Below, piece after piece: positions 1 to 6,981 of a stretch of DNA of 9,623 nucleotides. The notes beneath the pieces are model-generated. The model made no database searches and was not told the origin of the DNA. It saw only the letters and a program-made list of their open reading frames with translations. This DNA is from an uncultured Acidobacteriota bacterium. GTDB taxonomy: Bacteria > Acidobacteriota > Vicinamibacteria > Vicinamibacterales > UBA8438. The stretch lies in contig CALBET010000839.1 of the NCBI GenBank assembly GCA_937888665.1, forward strand, positions 1-9,623, in the 5' to 3' direction. Position 1 is the first letter of the stretch; the number at the start of each line of letters is the position of its first letter. Made by a program: the position numbers and the translations under genes.

Positions 1-1
1 A

Positions 2-628
2 CGCGTGCGCAAGTTCCTCGAGGATGCCGGCACGATCATCCTCACCATGACCATCATCCTGTGGGCGCTCCTGTCGTTCCCACACAGCGTCGAGATCGAC
101 GCCCGGTATGACGTGTCACGCGCGCAGGTGCTGGCGACGACCGCGGCCGCGGGCCAGGAGGCAGCGCTGGCCGACCTCGATGGGCAGCTCGCCGGCGAAC
201 AGTTACGCTACAGCGCGGGGGGGCGGATGGGGCGACTCATCGAACCGGTCCTCCAGCCGCTCGGCTTCGACTGGCGGATTGGCGTGGGCATTCTCGGCGC
301 ATTCGCAGCCCGGGAGGTCTTTGTCTCGACCCTCGGCATCGTCTTCGGCATCGAGGCGGCCGACGCAGAGAGCCTCAGCCTGCGGTCGTCGCTCCAAAAC
401 GCGGAACGGGCCGACGGGTCACCCTTGATGACCCCGCTGACCGGTGTCTCGTTGATGGTGTTCTTCGTCCTGGCGTGCCAGTGCATGAGCACCATCGTGG
501 TCGTGCGCAAGGAAGCGGGCGGCTGGGGCTGGCCCGTCTTCATGTTCGGGTACATGTCGGTCCTGGCCTACGTGGCGTCACTTGCCGTGTATCAGGTTGG
601 TTCCGCCTTGGGTTGGGGTGTCTCATGA
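2..628 (+). CDS. feoB: Ferrous iron transport protein B, C-terminal part (partial at left edge)
   Basis: This is the membrane-domain end of FeoB, the inner-membrane Fe(II) transporter whose missing N-terminal part should carry the G-protein domain. The frame is open to the window edge, and the first visible codons read RVRKFLEDAGTIIL, a typical internal FeoB segment, so the gene begins outside the window. With R1 at base 2, helices lie at about residues 10-27, 93-115 and 147-164, with a last pair around 175-205. Strong family signatures are GRMGRLIEPVLQPLGFDW, the Gate-like segment GAFAAREVFVSTLGIVFG, and ACQCMSTIVVVRKE with its conserved Cys. The stop (TGA 626-628) overlaps the next start by ATGA, indicating translational coupling to the small Cys-rich partner. 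No FeoA is visible; it may lie upstream. Identification is firm, and only the 5' part is missing. Confidence 0.95.
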   Translation, partial: RVRKFLEDAGTIILTMTIILWALLSFPHSVEIDARYDVSRAQVLATTAAAGQEAALADLDGQLAGEQLRYSAGGRMGRLIEPVLQPLGFDWRIGVGILGAFAAREVFVSTLGIVFGIEAADAESLSLRSSLQNAERADGSPLMTPLTGVSLMVFFVLACQCMSTIVVVRKEAGGWGWPVFMFGYMSVLAYVASLAVYQVGSALGWGVS

Positions 629-822
629 CCTGGCAGGAGCCGGTCGCCGCCCTCATCGTCGGTCTGGCCGTGGTGTCGCTGTACCGGCACTTTCGGGGGC
701 TCTTCGGAAGCGCGAAAGCCGACGCGCAGGCGTCGTGCCATGGGTGCGACAACTGCGACTCGGACACGGCTGACGCTCCAACCCCACCGCCATTTCCACC
801 GCCACCCACACGCACGCACTGA
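625..822 (+). CDS. FeoB-associated Cys-rich membrane protein
   Basis: This 65-residue protein has one membrane helix at about residues 7-21 (PVAALIVGLAVVSLY). A basic stretch follows (RHFRGLFGSAK), then a soluble tail with C38, C41 and C44 in CHGCDNC, a CxxCxxC arrangement. That layout, directly after feoB, matches the FeoB-associated Cys-rich membrane protein family (PF12669-like). Its members are thought to assist FeoB, possibly by binding iron, though the biochemical role is not settled. The start at 625 is chosen because its ATG overlaps the feoB stop (ATGA) and puts the helix at the N-terminus; an upstream in-frame ATG at 475 would lie inside feoB. After the cysteines comes an odd Pro-rich end, APTPPPFPPPPTRTH, about 15 residues. 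Confidence in the gene is high, and its function is inferred from context and motif. Confidence 0.85.
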   Translation: MTWQEPVAALIVGLAVVSLYRHFRGLFGSAKADAQASCHGCDNCDSDTADAPTPPPFPPPPTRTH

Positions 823-838
823 CGACGCGGGCCACGAC

Positions 839-1351
839 ATGCCCACAGTGCATCTGATTTGTGGGCTTCCCTGCTCAGGCAAGACCACATATGCCCGTGG
901 TCTCCACGCGGACCGAGACGGTGTGCTGTTTTCACTCGACCGATGGCTGATCACCGCGTTCGGCCGCTATGCACTGTCGGAGGTCGGCCACGACGAGCAC
1001 GTCAGACGGGTCCTGGCCTGTCGGGACCTGATCTGGGAACAGTCCCTCGAGTGGTTGCGACGCTCAGTCGACGTCATCCTGGACGACGGATTCTTTCTCC
1101 GGGAGAACCGGATCCAGTGTGTCGAATCGGCGAAGGCGGCCGAGGCACAGGCGACGATCCATCTCGTGGACACACCGGTGGCGGTGATTCAGTCGCGGCT
1201 CACGTCGCGGAACGCGACCCTGCCCCGCCACAATTTCGCGATCGATCCGCAAACGCTGCTGGCGTTCGTCGAGCTCTTCGAAAGGCCCTCGGAGGACGAG
1301 GGCGCCGAACTCACGGTTGCCACGCTGCCCTCCGACGGCCAGCCGTGGTGA
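839..1351 (+). CDS. P-loop kinase-like ATPase (AAA_33 / zeta-kinase-like family)
   Basis: This 170-residue protein has an N-terminal Walker A motif, GLPCSGKT, at residues 9-16 after a short beta strand (TVHLIC). The pattern that follows is that of small single-domain nucleotide or small-molecule kinases in the AAA_33 group. It has SLDRWLITAFGR at 32-43, a hydrophobic strand ending in acidic residues and DDGFF (VDVILDDGFFLREN, 77-90), and a lid-like stretch with R120 and R124 (SRLTSRN) followed by FAIDPQTLLAFVELFERPSEDEG at 133-155. The substrate cannot be told from sequence. The start at 839 puts the P-loop at the usual distance from the N-terminus; an in-frame ATG at 740 would only add a His/Arg-rich stretch shared with the preceding gene. 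The ribosome binding site is weak. It lies 16 bases after the FeoB-associated gene on the same strand, so co-transcription is possible without implying a role in iron uptake. Confidence 0.8.
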   Translation: MPTVHLICGLPCSGKTTYARGLHADRDGVLFSLDRWLITAFGRYALSEVGHDEHVRRVLACRDLIWEQSLEWLRRSVDVILDDGFFLRENRIQCVESAKAAEAQATIHLVDTPVAVIQSRLTSRNATLPRHNFAIDPQTLLAFVELFERPSEDEGAELTVATLPSDGQPW

Positions 1352-1369
1352 GCGCCCCAGCGTCCTGAC

Positions 1370-2122
1370 TCAGTCTCGGCGCTGCAGCTTGGCGAGCAGA
1401 CGCAGAATCTCGAGATACAGCCACACCAGGGTCACCATCAGACCGAATGCGCCGTACCACTCCATGTACTTCGGCGCGCCACGCTCAGCCCCCTGCTCGA
1501 TGAAGTCGAAGTCGAGTACCAGGTTGAGCGCCGCGATGACCACCACGAAGACACTGAAGAGAATGCCGAACGTGCCGCTCGAGTGAATCAGCGGGACGCT
1601 GATGCCAAAGAACCCGAGGACAAAGCTCAGGAGGTAGACGAGTCCGATGCCGCCAGTGGCCGCGAATATCCCGAGCTTGAAGTTCTCGGTGGCGCGGATG
1701 ATGCCGCTGCGATAGGCGAACAGCAGCGCCCCGAGGGTGCCGAAGGTGAGGAACACCGCTTGCGCCACGATGCCGGGGTACATCTGCTCGAAGACGTATG
1801 AGATGCCGCCAAGCGCCAGGCCTTCCAGCGCCGCGTAGAGCGGGGTCGTATACGGGGCCCAGACCGGCTTGAACGTGGTGACCATGGCGACGAGGAAACC
1901 GCCGATCACTCCGCCCCAGACCCAGAACATCGGCAGCTGGCCCTGGGCGCCCTTGCCCCAGACATACATCGCGGCCACCAGCAGCACCGCCAGCGACATC
2001 GCGGTCTTGTTGACCGTGCCGATGATGGTCATCGAGTCCTGGCCCGCGAGCGGCGGCACCCGGGTGAACGTGTCGGCGGTGAGCGCCGGGTTGCCGGACC
2101 GTAAAGCGAGATGCGCTGACAT
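1370..2122 (-). CDS. Bax inhibitor-1/YccA family membrane protein
   Basis: This 250-residue protein has seven predicted membrane helices, at about residues 41-55, 66-83, 97-110, 120-136, 149-171, 184-206 and 223-243. The N-terminal RSGNPALTADTF (8-19) is the hallmark of the bacterial BaxI_1 subgroup (PF12811-like), and LNLVLDFDFIEQGAERGAPKYMEWYGAFGL (199-228) is the conserved C-terminal block. D204 and D206 lie in the region that in the TMBIM family (for example BsYetJ) holds the pH-sensing and calcium-leak aspartates; which one is equivalent needs an alignment. Bacterial members are inner-membrane proteins, some acting as pH-dependent calcium leak channels, but the physiological role here is unknown. 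The ATG at 2120-2122 has a GGAGA ribosome binding site 5 bases upstream. The gene converges with the P-loop ATPase gene and diverges from the antiporter gene. Confidence 0.92.
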   Translation of the reverse strand: MSAHLALRSGNPALTADTFTRVPPLAGQDSMTIIGTVNKTAMSLAVLLVAAMYVWGKGAQGQLPMFWVWGGVIGGFLVAMVTTFKPVWAPYTTPLYAALEGLALGGISYVFEQMYPGIVAQAVFLTFGTLGALLFAYRSGIIRATENFKLGIFAATGGIGLVYLLSFVLGFFGISVPLIHSSGTFGILFSVFVVVIAALNLVLDFDFIEQGAERGAPKYMEWYGAFGLMVTLVWLYLEILRLLAKLQRRD

Positions 2123-2328
2123 GAGATTCTCCAGTCGTGGTCGGCCGAACGCGCGGCATCGGCGCGCGACGTGACCAAATCACCACGTATTCACGACGAA
2201 TTCAAGGGACGCGGGCCCCAAGCTGCGATGTCCCCCGCCATAATAGACACGACGGTGGTGGGTGGGCCCCGGTTCCACTGTACAGAGCAGTCAGCCCCCC
2301 GGCAACCGTCGCCTTGATCACGACACCT
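2123..2328. promoter_or_regulatory. Divergent intergenic region with an imperfect dyad
   Basis: These 206 bases separate two divergently transcribed membrane-protein genes, so promoters for both should lie here. I see no convincing -35/-10 pair. A CATAAT hexamer at 2239-2244 (TATTAT on the other strand) has no partner at the right distance. At 2169-2188 there is a nested dyad: ACGTG (2169-2173) matches CACGT (2184-2188), and GTGA (2171-2174) matches TCAC (2180-2183). It could be an operator or chance. An open frame runs through this stretch into the antiporter, but its translation has no family character. Confidence 0.35.
2128..2132 (-). promoter_or_regulatory. Ribosome binding site of the Bax inhibitor-1-like gene
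   Basis: The minus strand reads GGAGA, then 5 bases, then ATG (2122-2120). This supports the chosen start, which also places the conserved NPALTADTF block near the N-terminus. Confidence 0.7.
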
Positions 2329-4260
2329 ATGGAGCCGACCCCGCATCCTGAACTCACCGTGGCCCTGGCCCTGGCCGCCGGCATTCTGGCGCAGTCCGTG
2401 TCGCGCCTGCTCCGTCTACCAGGCATCGTGCTGCTCCTGGCCTGCGGGGCACTGCTCGGACCCGAGGTCCTGGGCTGGATTCAACCCCGGTCGCTCGGTG
2501 AGGGCCTGTTCGGCATCGTCGACTTCGGCGTCGCCGTCATCTTGTTCGAGGGTGGACTCAACCTGGAGTGGTCGCGCCTCAAGCGCCACGAAGCGGCCAT
2601 CCGACGGCTGATCACGTTCGGCGCGCTGGTCACCTGGGCCGGCGCCACGGGCCTGGCCGCGCTCGCACTCGGCTGGCGGTTCGAACTGGCGACGCTATTC
2701 GGCGCGCTGGTCGTGGTCACCGGGCCCACGGTGATTCAGCCGTTGCTACGGGACATGCGACTCCGGCCACGGATCAAGACGATCCTCGAGGCCGAGGGGG
2801 TCCTGATCGACCCGGTTGGCGCGCTCCTGGCGGGCTTCCTCCTGCAGTTGGTCATTGCGCCTCGCCTCACCACGTTCGCCTCGGAGACGCTCGGGGTCGT
2901 CGTCAGTATCGGCTTCGGTGTCCTGGTGGGTCTGGCGGCCGGATTCGCGCTGGCCGGCGCGTTGCGCTACCGGGTGCTGGTGGCGCGCAACTACGAGAAC
3001 ATCTTTGCCCTGGCCAGCGTCGTGCTGCTGTTCGAAGCCTGTAACACCGTCATGGAGCCGAGCGGCCTGGTGGCCGTCACAGTGGCCGGGGTCGTTATTG
3101 GCAATCTCGACACGCGGGTGGGGCACGAGTTGCGGGAGTTCAAGGACCAGCTCACGGTGTTGCTGGTCGGCATGCTGTTCGTCCTGCTCTCGGCCGACGT
3201 CGCGCTGGACGACGTGCGTGCGCTCGGCCTGGGCGGACTGGCCGTCGTCGCCGGACTGATCCTGATCGTCAGACCGCTCGGGGTGTGGCTCTCCACCCGC
3301 GGACTGAAGCTGACGCTCCAGGAGCGGGTGTTCATCGGCGGCGTCGCGCCGCGCGGCATCGTGGCGGCCGCCATCGCCTCCATCACGGCCGCGACGCTCG
3401 AGGCTCAGGGCGTGAGCGGCGGCACCGCGCTTCGCGCCCTCGTGTTCTCCACCATCGCGGGCACCGTGGTGGTGTCCGGCGTGTTCGCGTATCCGCTCGC
3501 GTGGGCTCTGAAAATCAGGCTGCCGACGCGTGACCGCGTCGCTATTTTCGGGGCCGGCGGCCTCGCCCTCTCGCTGGCTGGCGCGTTACGAGACGGCGGT
3601 GTCTCCGTGATGTTCATCGAATCAGACCCCAAGCGTTGCCACGCCGCCGAACAGGCCGGCCATGACGTGGTCTTCGGTGATCCGCTCGACGAGCGCACCA
3701 TGCAACGCGCCCGGATGGAGCTGGTCGGTACGGTGGTTGGGCTGACGTTCAACGAGCACGCCAACGGCCTGTTCGTGCGGGAGGCGCGAGAATCGTACGA
3801 GGTCGGGCGCGGCTATGTCGCCATCGAAGAGATGGACGACCCGCACACACGGCACCTCATCCAGCGGTCCGGCCTCGACGTGCTGTTCGACGGACCACAC
3901 GACCAGGCCCGCTGGGATGTTCGCTGCCGGCACGGCGAGATCGAGGTCGCACTCTTCGAATTCGGTCAACCGGACACAACCGCACCAGCATCCCCCATCC
4001 GGACGAATGAGGCGGCGGCCCCGTCGTCGCCCCGAACCAACGCGAAGGACTGCTACGCGCTGCTCACCCGACAGCGACGCACACGCGCCTGGCCGTTCCA
4101 CCTCGGCTTCTCGCCCAAGCCGGGCGACCTGGCCAGTGTCGCCCTGTATCGTCCCGAACGCCTGTCCGCCATCGCCCAGCTCGGTCGACTGGGCTGGCGC
4201 CAAAAGTCAGCCGGCGGTGTCACTGCGCCCAGTGAGCCAACGGACGCGCAGACGCTATAA
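2329..4260 (+). CDS. CPA1-type cation/proton antiporter with TrkA-N (RCK-like) domain
   Basis: This 643-residue protein has about 12-13 hydrophobic helices over residues 8-397, matching the Na+/H+ exchanger fold (PF00999), followed by a cytosolic C-terminal region. Antiporter signatures are VILFEGGLNLE (70-80), VVVTGPTVIQPLLR (128-141), LEAEGVLIDPVGA (153-165, the ion-binding helix with E154, E156 and D161) and APRGIVAAAIAS (340-351, with the conserved Arg R342). Residues 402-490 form a Rossmann-like TrkA-N domain: VAIFGAGGLALSLAGAL carries the glycine motif, and E431 in FIESDP sits where nucleotide-binding members keep an acidic residue. The last 110 residues hold a low-complexity linker (about 550-570) and an unassigned tail. 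The likely role is exchange of Na+ or K+ for H+ under nucleotide or redox control. I chose ATG 2329, just before the first helix; TTG 2314 is an alternative, and neither has a clear ribosome binding site. The next gene begins 11 bases downstream. Confidence 0.88.
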   Translation: MEPTPHPELTVALALAAGILAQSVSRLLRLPGIVLLLACGALLGPEVLGWIQPRSLGEGLFGIVDFGVAVILFEGGLNLEWSRLKRHEAAIRRLITFGALVTWAGATGLAALALGWRFELATLFGALVVVTGPTVIQPLLRDMRLRPRIKTILEAEGVLIDPVGALLAGFLLQLVIAPRLTTFASETLGVVVSIGFGVLVGLAAGFALAGALRYRVLVARNYENIFALASVVLLFEACNTVMEPSGLVAVTVAGVVIGNLDTRVGHELREFKDQLTVLLVGMLFVLLSADVALDDVRALGLGGLAVVAGLILIVRPLGVWLSTRGLKLTLQERVFIGGVAPRGIVAAAIASITAATLEAQGVSGGTALRALVFSTIAGTVVVSGVFAYPLAWALKIRLPTRDRVAIFGAGGLALSLAGALRDGGVSVMFIESDPKRCHAAEQAGHDVVFGDPLDERTMQRARMELVGTVVGLTFNEHANGLFVREARESYEVGRGYVAIEEMDDPHTRHLIQRSGLDVLFDGPHDQARWDVRCRHGEIEVALFEFGQPDTTAPASPIRTNEAAAPSSPRTNAKDCYALLTRQRRTRAWPFHLGFSPKPGDLASVALYRPERLSAIAQLGRLGWRQKSAGGVTAPSEPTDAQTL

Positions 4261-4271
4261 TTGGGTCGGCC

Positions 4272-5063
4272 ATGAGACGCAGAGGGAATTGCACATCGGG
4301 GACCCGGCGAACCCTGGGGATGCTGACGGCCGGCGTCGTCGGGCTGGTGGTCGCGACCTCCTCCCTCCTGGCGCCGCGCCTCTCCGCCCGGCAGACGACC
4401 ACGTCGCTGTTCCCCGCCTACGACGGCTTCGCGTACAACGACGACGGCTCTCTGCTACTGGCGTTCACCTACTTCAATCACAACCGGACGACCGTGACGG
4501 TTCCCATCGGCGAACACAACATGTTCTTGACGGGTGAGCCCGATCGGGGTCAGCCCACGACCTTCCTGCCTGGGCACCACCGGTTCCAGTGCATGATGGT
4601 CGTCGACGGCGATTTCGACGGTATCCTCCGCTGGCGCCTCGCCTTCGGCGACGAGACTCACCTGACCAGCGACTCGATGCTGCAGTACAGCTGGGAACTC
4701 GATGCGGGCAGCGAGCGGCGGGCCAGGCGCGACGTCGACCCGGCCACAGCGCCGCGCAATGTCTGTCTGAACCGCTCACCGATCGTGCGTGTGCTCGGTC
4801 TGGCGGAACTGACTGGGACCGTGGGCGAAGGCGTGAAGCTCTTCGGCAGCGTGCGGGACGAAGGCCTGCCACGCGACGTGCCGGTGACCGCGGCCTGGCG
4901 GCAGACCAGCGGCCCCGGCGTCGTCACCTTCGACCGACCGGACAACCCGAGAACGCTCGCCTTCTTCGACACCCCGGGCACCTACACGGTCGAACTGACC
5001 GGCAGCGACAGCGTGTTCGAGCGCAGCGCCTCGGTCACGGTCGTCATCGAACCGGCTCGGTAG
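4272..5063 (+). CDS. Secreted protein of unknown function with C-terminal PKD-like domain
   Basis: This 263-residue protein begins with a signal peptide: an Arg-rich start (RRR at 2-4, RR at 12-13), a hydrophobic core at about 17-33, and likely cleavage near LSA-RQ at 39-40. Residues 45-145 are a domain I recognise only as a recurrent uncharacterised module: FAYNDDGSLLLAFTYFNHNR (53-72), VTVPIGEHNMF (75-85) and DRGQPTTFLPGHHRF (91-105). C107 and C165 could form a disulfide. Residues 178-260 look like a PKD/REJ-type beta-sandwich: WRQTSGPGVVTFDRPDNPRT (209-228), then FFDTPGTYTVELTGSD (231-246). The protein is probably periplasmic or outer-surface and non-enzymatic, but this is inference. It starts 11 bases after the antiporter stop and ends 26 bases before the YfhO-like gene, so the three are probably one transcript. 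An ATG at 4320 (M17) is possible but would remove the charged N-terminus. Confidence 0.75.
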   Translation: MRRRGNCTSGTRRTLGMLTAGVVGLVVATSSLLAPRLSARQTTTSLFPAYDGFAYNDDGSLLLAFTYFNHNRTTVTVPIGEHNMFLTGEPDRGQPTTFLPGHHRFQCMMVVDGDFDGILRWRLAFGDETHLTSDSMLQYSWELDAGSERRARRDVDPATAPRNVCLNRSPIVRVLGLAELTGTVGEGVKLFGSVRDEGLPRDVPVTAAWRQTSGPGVVTFDRPDNPRTLAFFDTPGTYTVELTGSDSVFERSASVTVVIEPAR

Positions 5064-5089
5064 CCGACCTGGCCGCTTCAGGCCGTCTG

Positions 5090-6847
5090 ATGCCCCGCCC
5101 AACCCGTACGGCCGTCGCCAGCGTTGCGCTATATGGCGGAATCGCGGCGCTGTTCTGCGCCCCGCTGTTCGAGTCGCCGCATGGATTGGGGGTCCATGAC
5201 TGGGACCAGCAGCTGTTTTACTACGGGGCGGTGCTGAAGAGCGCCGTCGAGTATGGCACCCCGCCATTTTGGAATCCGTGGTACTGCGGCGGCAATGTGC
5301 TGTGGCAGAACCCGCAGAGTGCCCTGCTGAGTCCGGTCTACCCGCTGGCGATGCTAACGTCGGTGTCGCTGGCGATGAAGATCAACATCGTCCTGCACTA
5401 CTGGGTCGGCCTGCTCGGGATGCATCTGCTGCTGCGACGGGCGATTGGCGTCTCGTCCCGAGCGGTCGTGGCCTATCTGGCCTGTGTGTTCGTGCTGTCG
5501 GGTGCCCACGCGCTTCACTTGAGCGAGGGACACAGTACGTTCCTGCCCGTGTTCTACCTCCCGCTCCACCTGTTCTACGGGTTGCGCACCGTCCGCACCG
5601 GTTCGGTGAAACCGGCCCTGGCCGCCGGTGGCCTGCTTGCCCTCATGTTCTACAACGGTGGTGTCATCGTGGCCACGATGTCCATAGTGGCGTTTGGCGG
5701 CTTCGCGCTGCTGGCCGCGGTGGGGTCGAGGCGATGGCGTCCCCTCATAGTGGTCGCGCTGCTCGTGGCGGCGGGACTGGCCTACGCCGCGCCGAAGTTG
5801 GTCCCGGTCGCACGTTTCGTGACGAGCGACCGGTTCTCCGACGAACGAGGGGACATGGATCGCTCAGAACGCCAGTCGACCGAGATGCTGGCGCACGTCT
5901 ATCTGGACCGGGATCAACGGCATCGCCCCGAGTTCGAAGAACAGCTTTATAACTGGCACGAGTACGGCAACTACACGGGGGTCCCGTTTGCGCTGCTGTT
6001 CCTGGCGAGTCTAGGATGGATCGCCCTCACCCGCGAGACAAACCGACGCTGGTTCGGCGTCGCGCTCGGGGGGACGGCGGTGTTACTCCTCGGTGTGTCG
6101 GCCGGCGAGTTCGCCCGGTTCGCCCCGCTGTCTCTGGCCTCGTCGCTTCCGTTCGTCTCGAGTTTCCGGGCACCCAGCCGGTACACCATTCCGTTCGTGC
6201 TGTTCGCCGTCGCGACCGTCGCCTGGGTGTGGTGCCGGCTAGAGACCGACCCCCTCGATCGCCGAATCCGAAACTTCGTCGTCTTGGTCTGCCTACTGGC
6301 CTCCGCCGACCTGCTGGTGGCTAATCGAGGCTGGTTCGACGGCGTGTTCTCAGGACCGCCGCTCAAACAGACCCTGCGACCGTTCCAGGGGTCTGATGCC
6401 ATCACCGTCGACACCGAATCGGATCCCTACGACGACAACTCGCCGATGTTTCGGGCGCTCATGAATGACCGGGCGTTCTTGAACTGCTACGAGCCGCTGC
6501 AACTCCTCCGTACCGCGGATGGCGGCCGGCCGCTCGTGTTCACCAGCGGTAACGCGAGGGTCTTCGAAACCTTCTTCGCTCCGAACCGGGTGGAGTTCAC
6601 CGTGCTCGGCGGCACCGAGCCGTCGCACGTGTTCCTGAACCAGAACTACGCCTCGGGGTGGCGCAGCACGCTGGGTCCGATCGAGACCGACCCGCCGTCA
6701 AACGCACCGGGCGCACGGATCGACCGCGACGTCGGTGGTCGCCACGCCTTCAGCTTCGTCCCGGACGGACTCGGCATGGGCGCGCTCCTGCTGGCCGTGG
6801 CGCTGGCCGGTTCGGTCTGGGCCTGGCGGCAGGACCTGCGCTTCTAG
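5090..6847 (+). CDS. YfhO-like polytopic membrane protein (GT-C glycosyltransferase-like)
   Basis: This 585-residue inner-membrane protein has about 11-12 helices: one at 10-26, most of the rest between 85 and 412, and a last one at 562-579. The first periplasmic loop contains HDWDQQLFYY (36-45, with D37 and D39) and then PFWNPWYCGGNVLWQNPQSAL, the acidic and aromatic loop typical of GT-C enzymes, which use lipid-linked sugars. SFRAPSRYTIPFVLF (358-372) and the C-terminal periplasmic segment VFLNQNYASGWRSTLG (514-529) match the YfhO family, where a 'YxxGW' element precedes the last helix. It is shorter than typical YfhO proteins (often over 800 residues). It probably transfers a sugar to a cell-envelope polymer or protein; donor and acceptor are unknown. 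ATG 5090 starts just before the first helix with a weak AGG upstream. The frame is open back to 4589, but that stretch overlaps the preceding gene and is Arg-rich, so it is not coding. Confidence 0.8.
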   Translation: MPRPTRTAVASVALYGGIAALFCAPLFESPHGLGVHDWDQQLFYYGAVLKSAVEYGTPPFWNPWYCGGNVLWQNPQSALLSPVYPLAMLTSVSLAMKINIVLHYWVGLLGMHLLLRRAIGVSSRAVVAYLACVFVLSGAHALHLSEGHSTFLPVFYLPLHLFYGLRTVRTGSVKPALAAGGLLALMFYNGGVIVATMSIVAFGGFALLAAVGSRRWRPLIVVALLVAAGLAYAAPKLVPVARFVTSDRFSDERGDMDRSERQSTEMLAHVYLDRDQRHRPEFEEQLYNWHEYGNYTGVPFALLFLASLGWIALTRETNRRWFGVALGGTAVLLLGVSAGEFARFAPLSLASSLPFVSSFRAPSRYTIPFVLFAVATVAWVWCRLETDPLDRRIRNFVVLVCLLASADLLVANRGWFDGVFSGPPLKQTLRPFQGSDAITVDTESDPYDDNSPMFRALMNDRAFLNCYEPLQLLRTADGGRPLVFTSGNARVFETFFAPNRVEFTVLGGTEPSHVFLNQNYASGWRSTLGPIETDPPSNAPGARIDRDVGGRHAFSFVPDGLGMGALLLAVALAGSVWAWRQDLRF

Positions 6848-6914
6848 TCCCCTGGGCCGAGCTGCGCCGTGTGCGGCGCGGGGTCGCATTCTTGGGATTC
6901 GACCGTACACGAAA

Positions 6915-6941
6915 CGAGGAGACACATCGGGTGTCTCCTCG
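6915..6941. terminator. Bidirectional terminator hairpin between convergent genes
   Basis: A perfect 11-base-pair inverted repeat, CGAGGAGACAC (6915-6925) and GTGTCTCCTCG (6931-6941), flanks a 5-base loop. Read on the minus strand the stem is followed at once by TTTCGT, a short T tract, so it fits best as the terminator of the minus-strand monooxygenase gene that ends at 6982. On the plus strand no T run follows, but the hairpin lies 67 bases after the YfhO-like stop and may serve both. A second small hairpin (GGCCC 6954-6958, GGGCC 6964-6968) lies next to it. Confidence 0.7.
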
Positions 6942-6981
6942 GCATTGCTCGGCGGCCCTGAAGGGGCCTTGGTACGTGCCC

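Noticed and set aside
1351..1383. Terminator between the P-loop ATPase and Bax inhibitor-like genes (AGCGCC/GGCGCT)
   Set aside because: The stem is only 6 base pairs with a 21-base loop, has no T tract and overlaps coding sequence.
2239..2244. CATAAT as a -10 box for the antiporter gene
   Set aside because: No -35-like hexamer lies 16-18 bases upstream, and the same bases read equally well on the other strand.
2137..2328. N-terminal extension of the antiporter into the divergent region
   Set aside because: The 64 extra residues are basic and low in hydrophobic content, unlike the start of a CPA1 antiporter, and the ATG at 2329 lies just before the first helix.
3622..4203. Minus-strand open frame of 193 codons opposite the antiporter's C-terminal domain
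   Set aside because: It is antisense to a gene with intact Rossmann motifs and has no family resemblance.
4302..4325. Twin-arginine export signal in the secreted protein (TRRTLG)
   Set aside because: It has RR, but lacks the usual Phe/Leu-Lys context, and the segment fits an ordinary Sec signal peptide equally well.
4589..5089. N-terminal extension of the YfhO-like protein
   Set aside because: The frame is open but Arg-rich and lies inside the secreted PKD-like gene; the membrane protein starts naturally at 5090.
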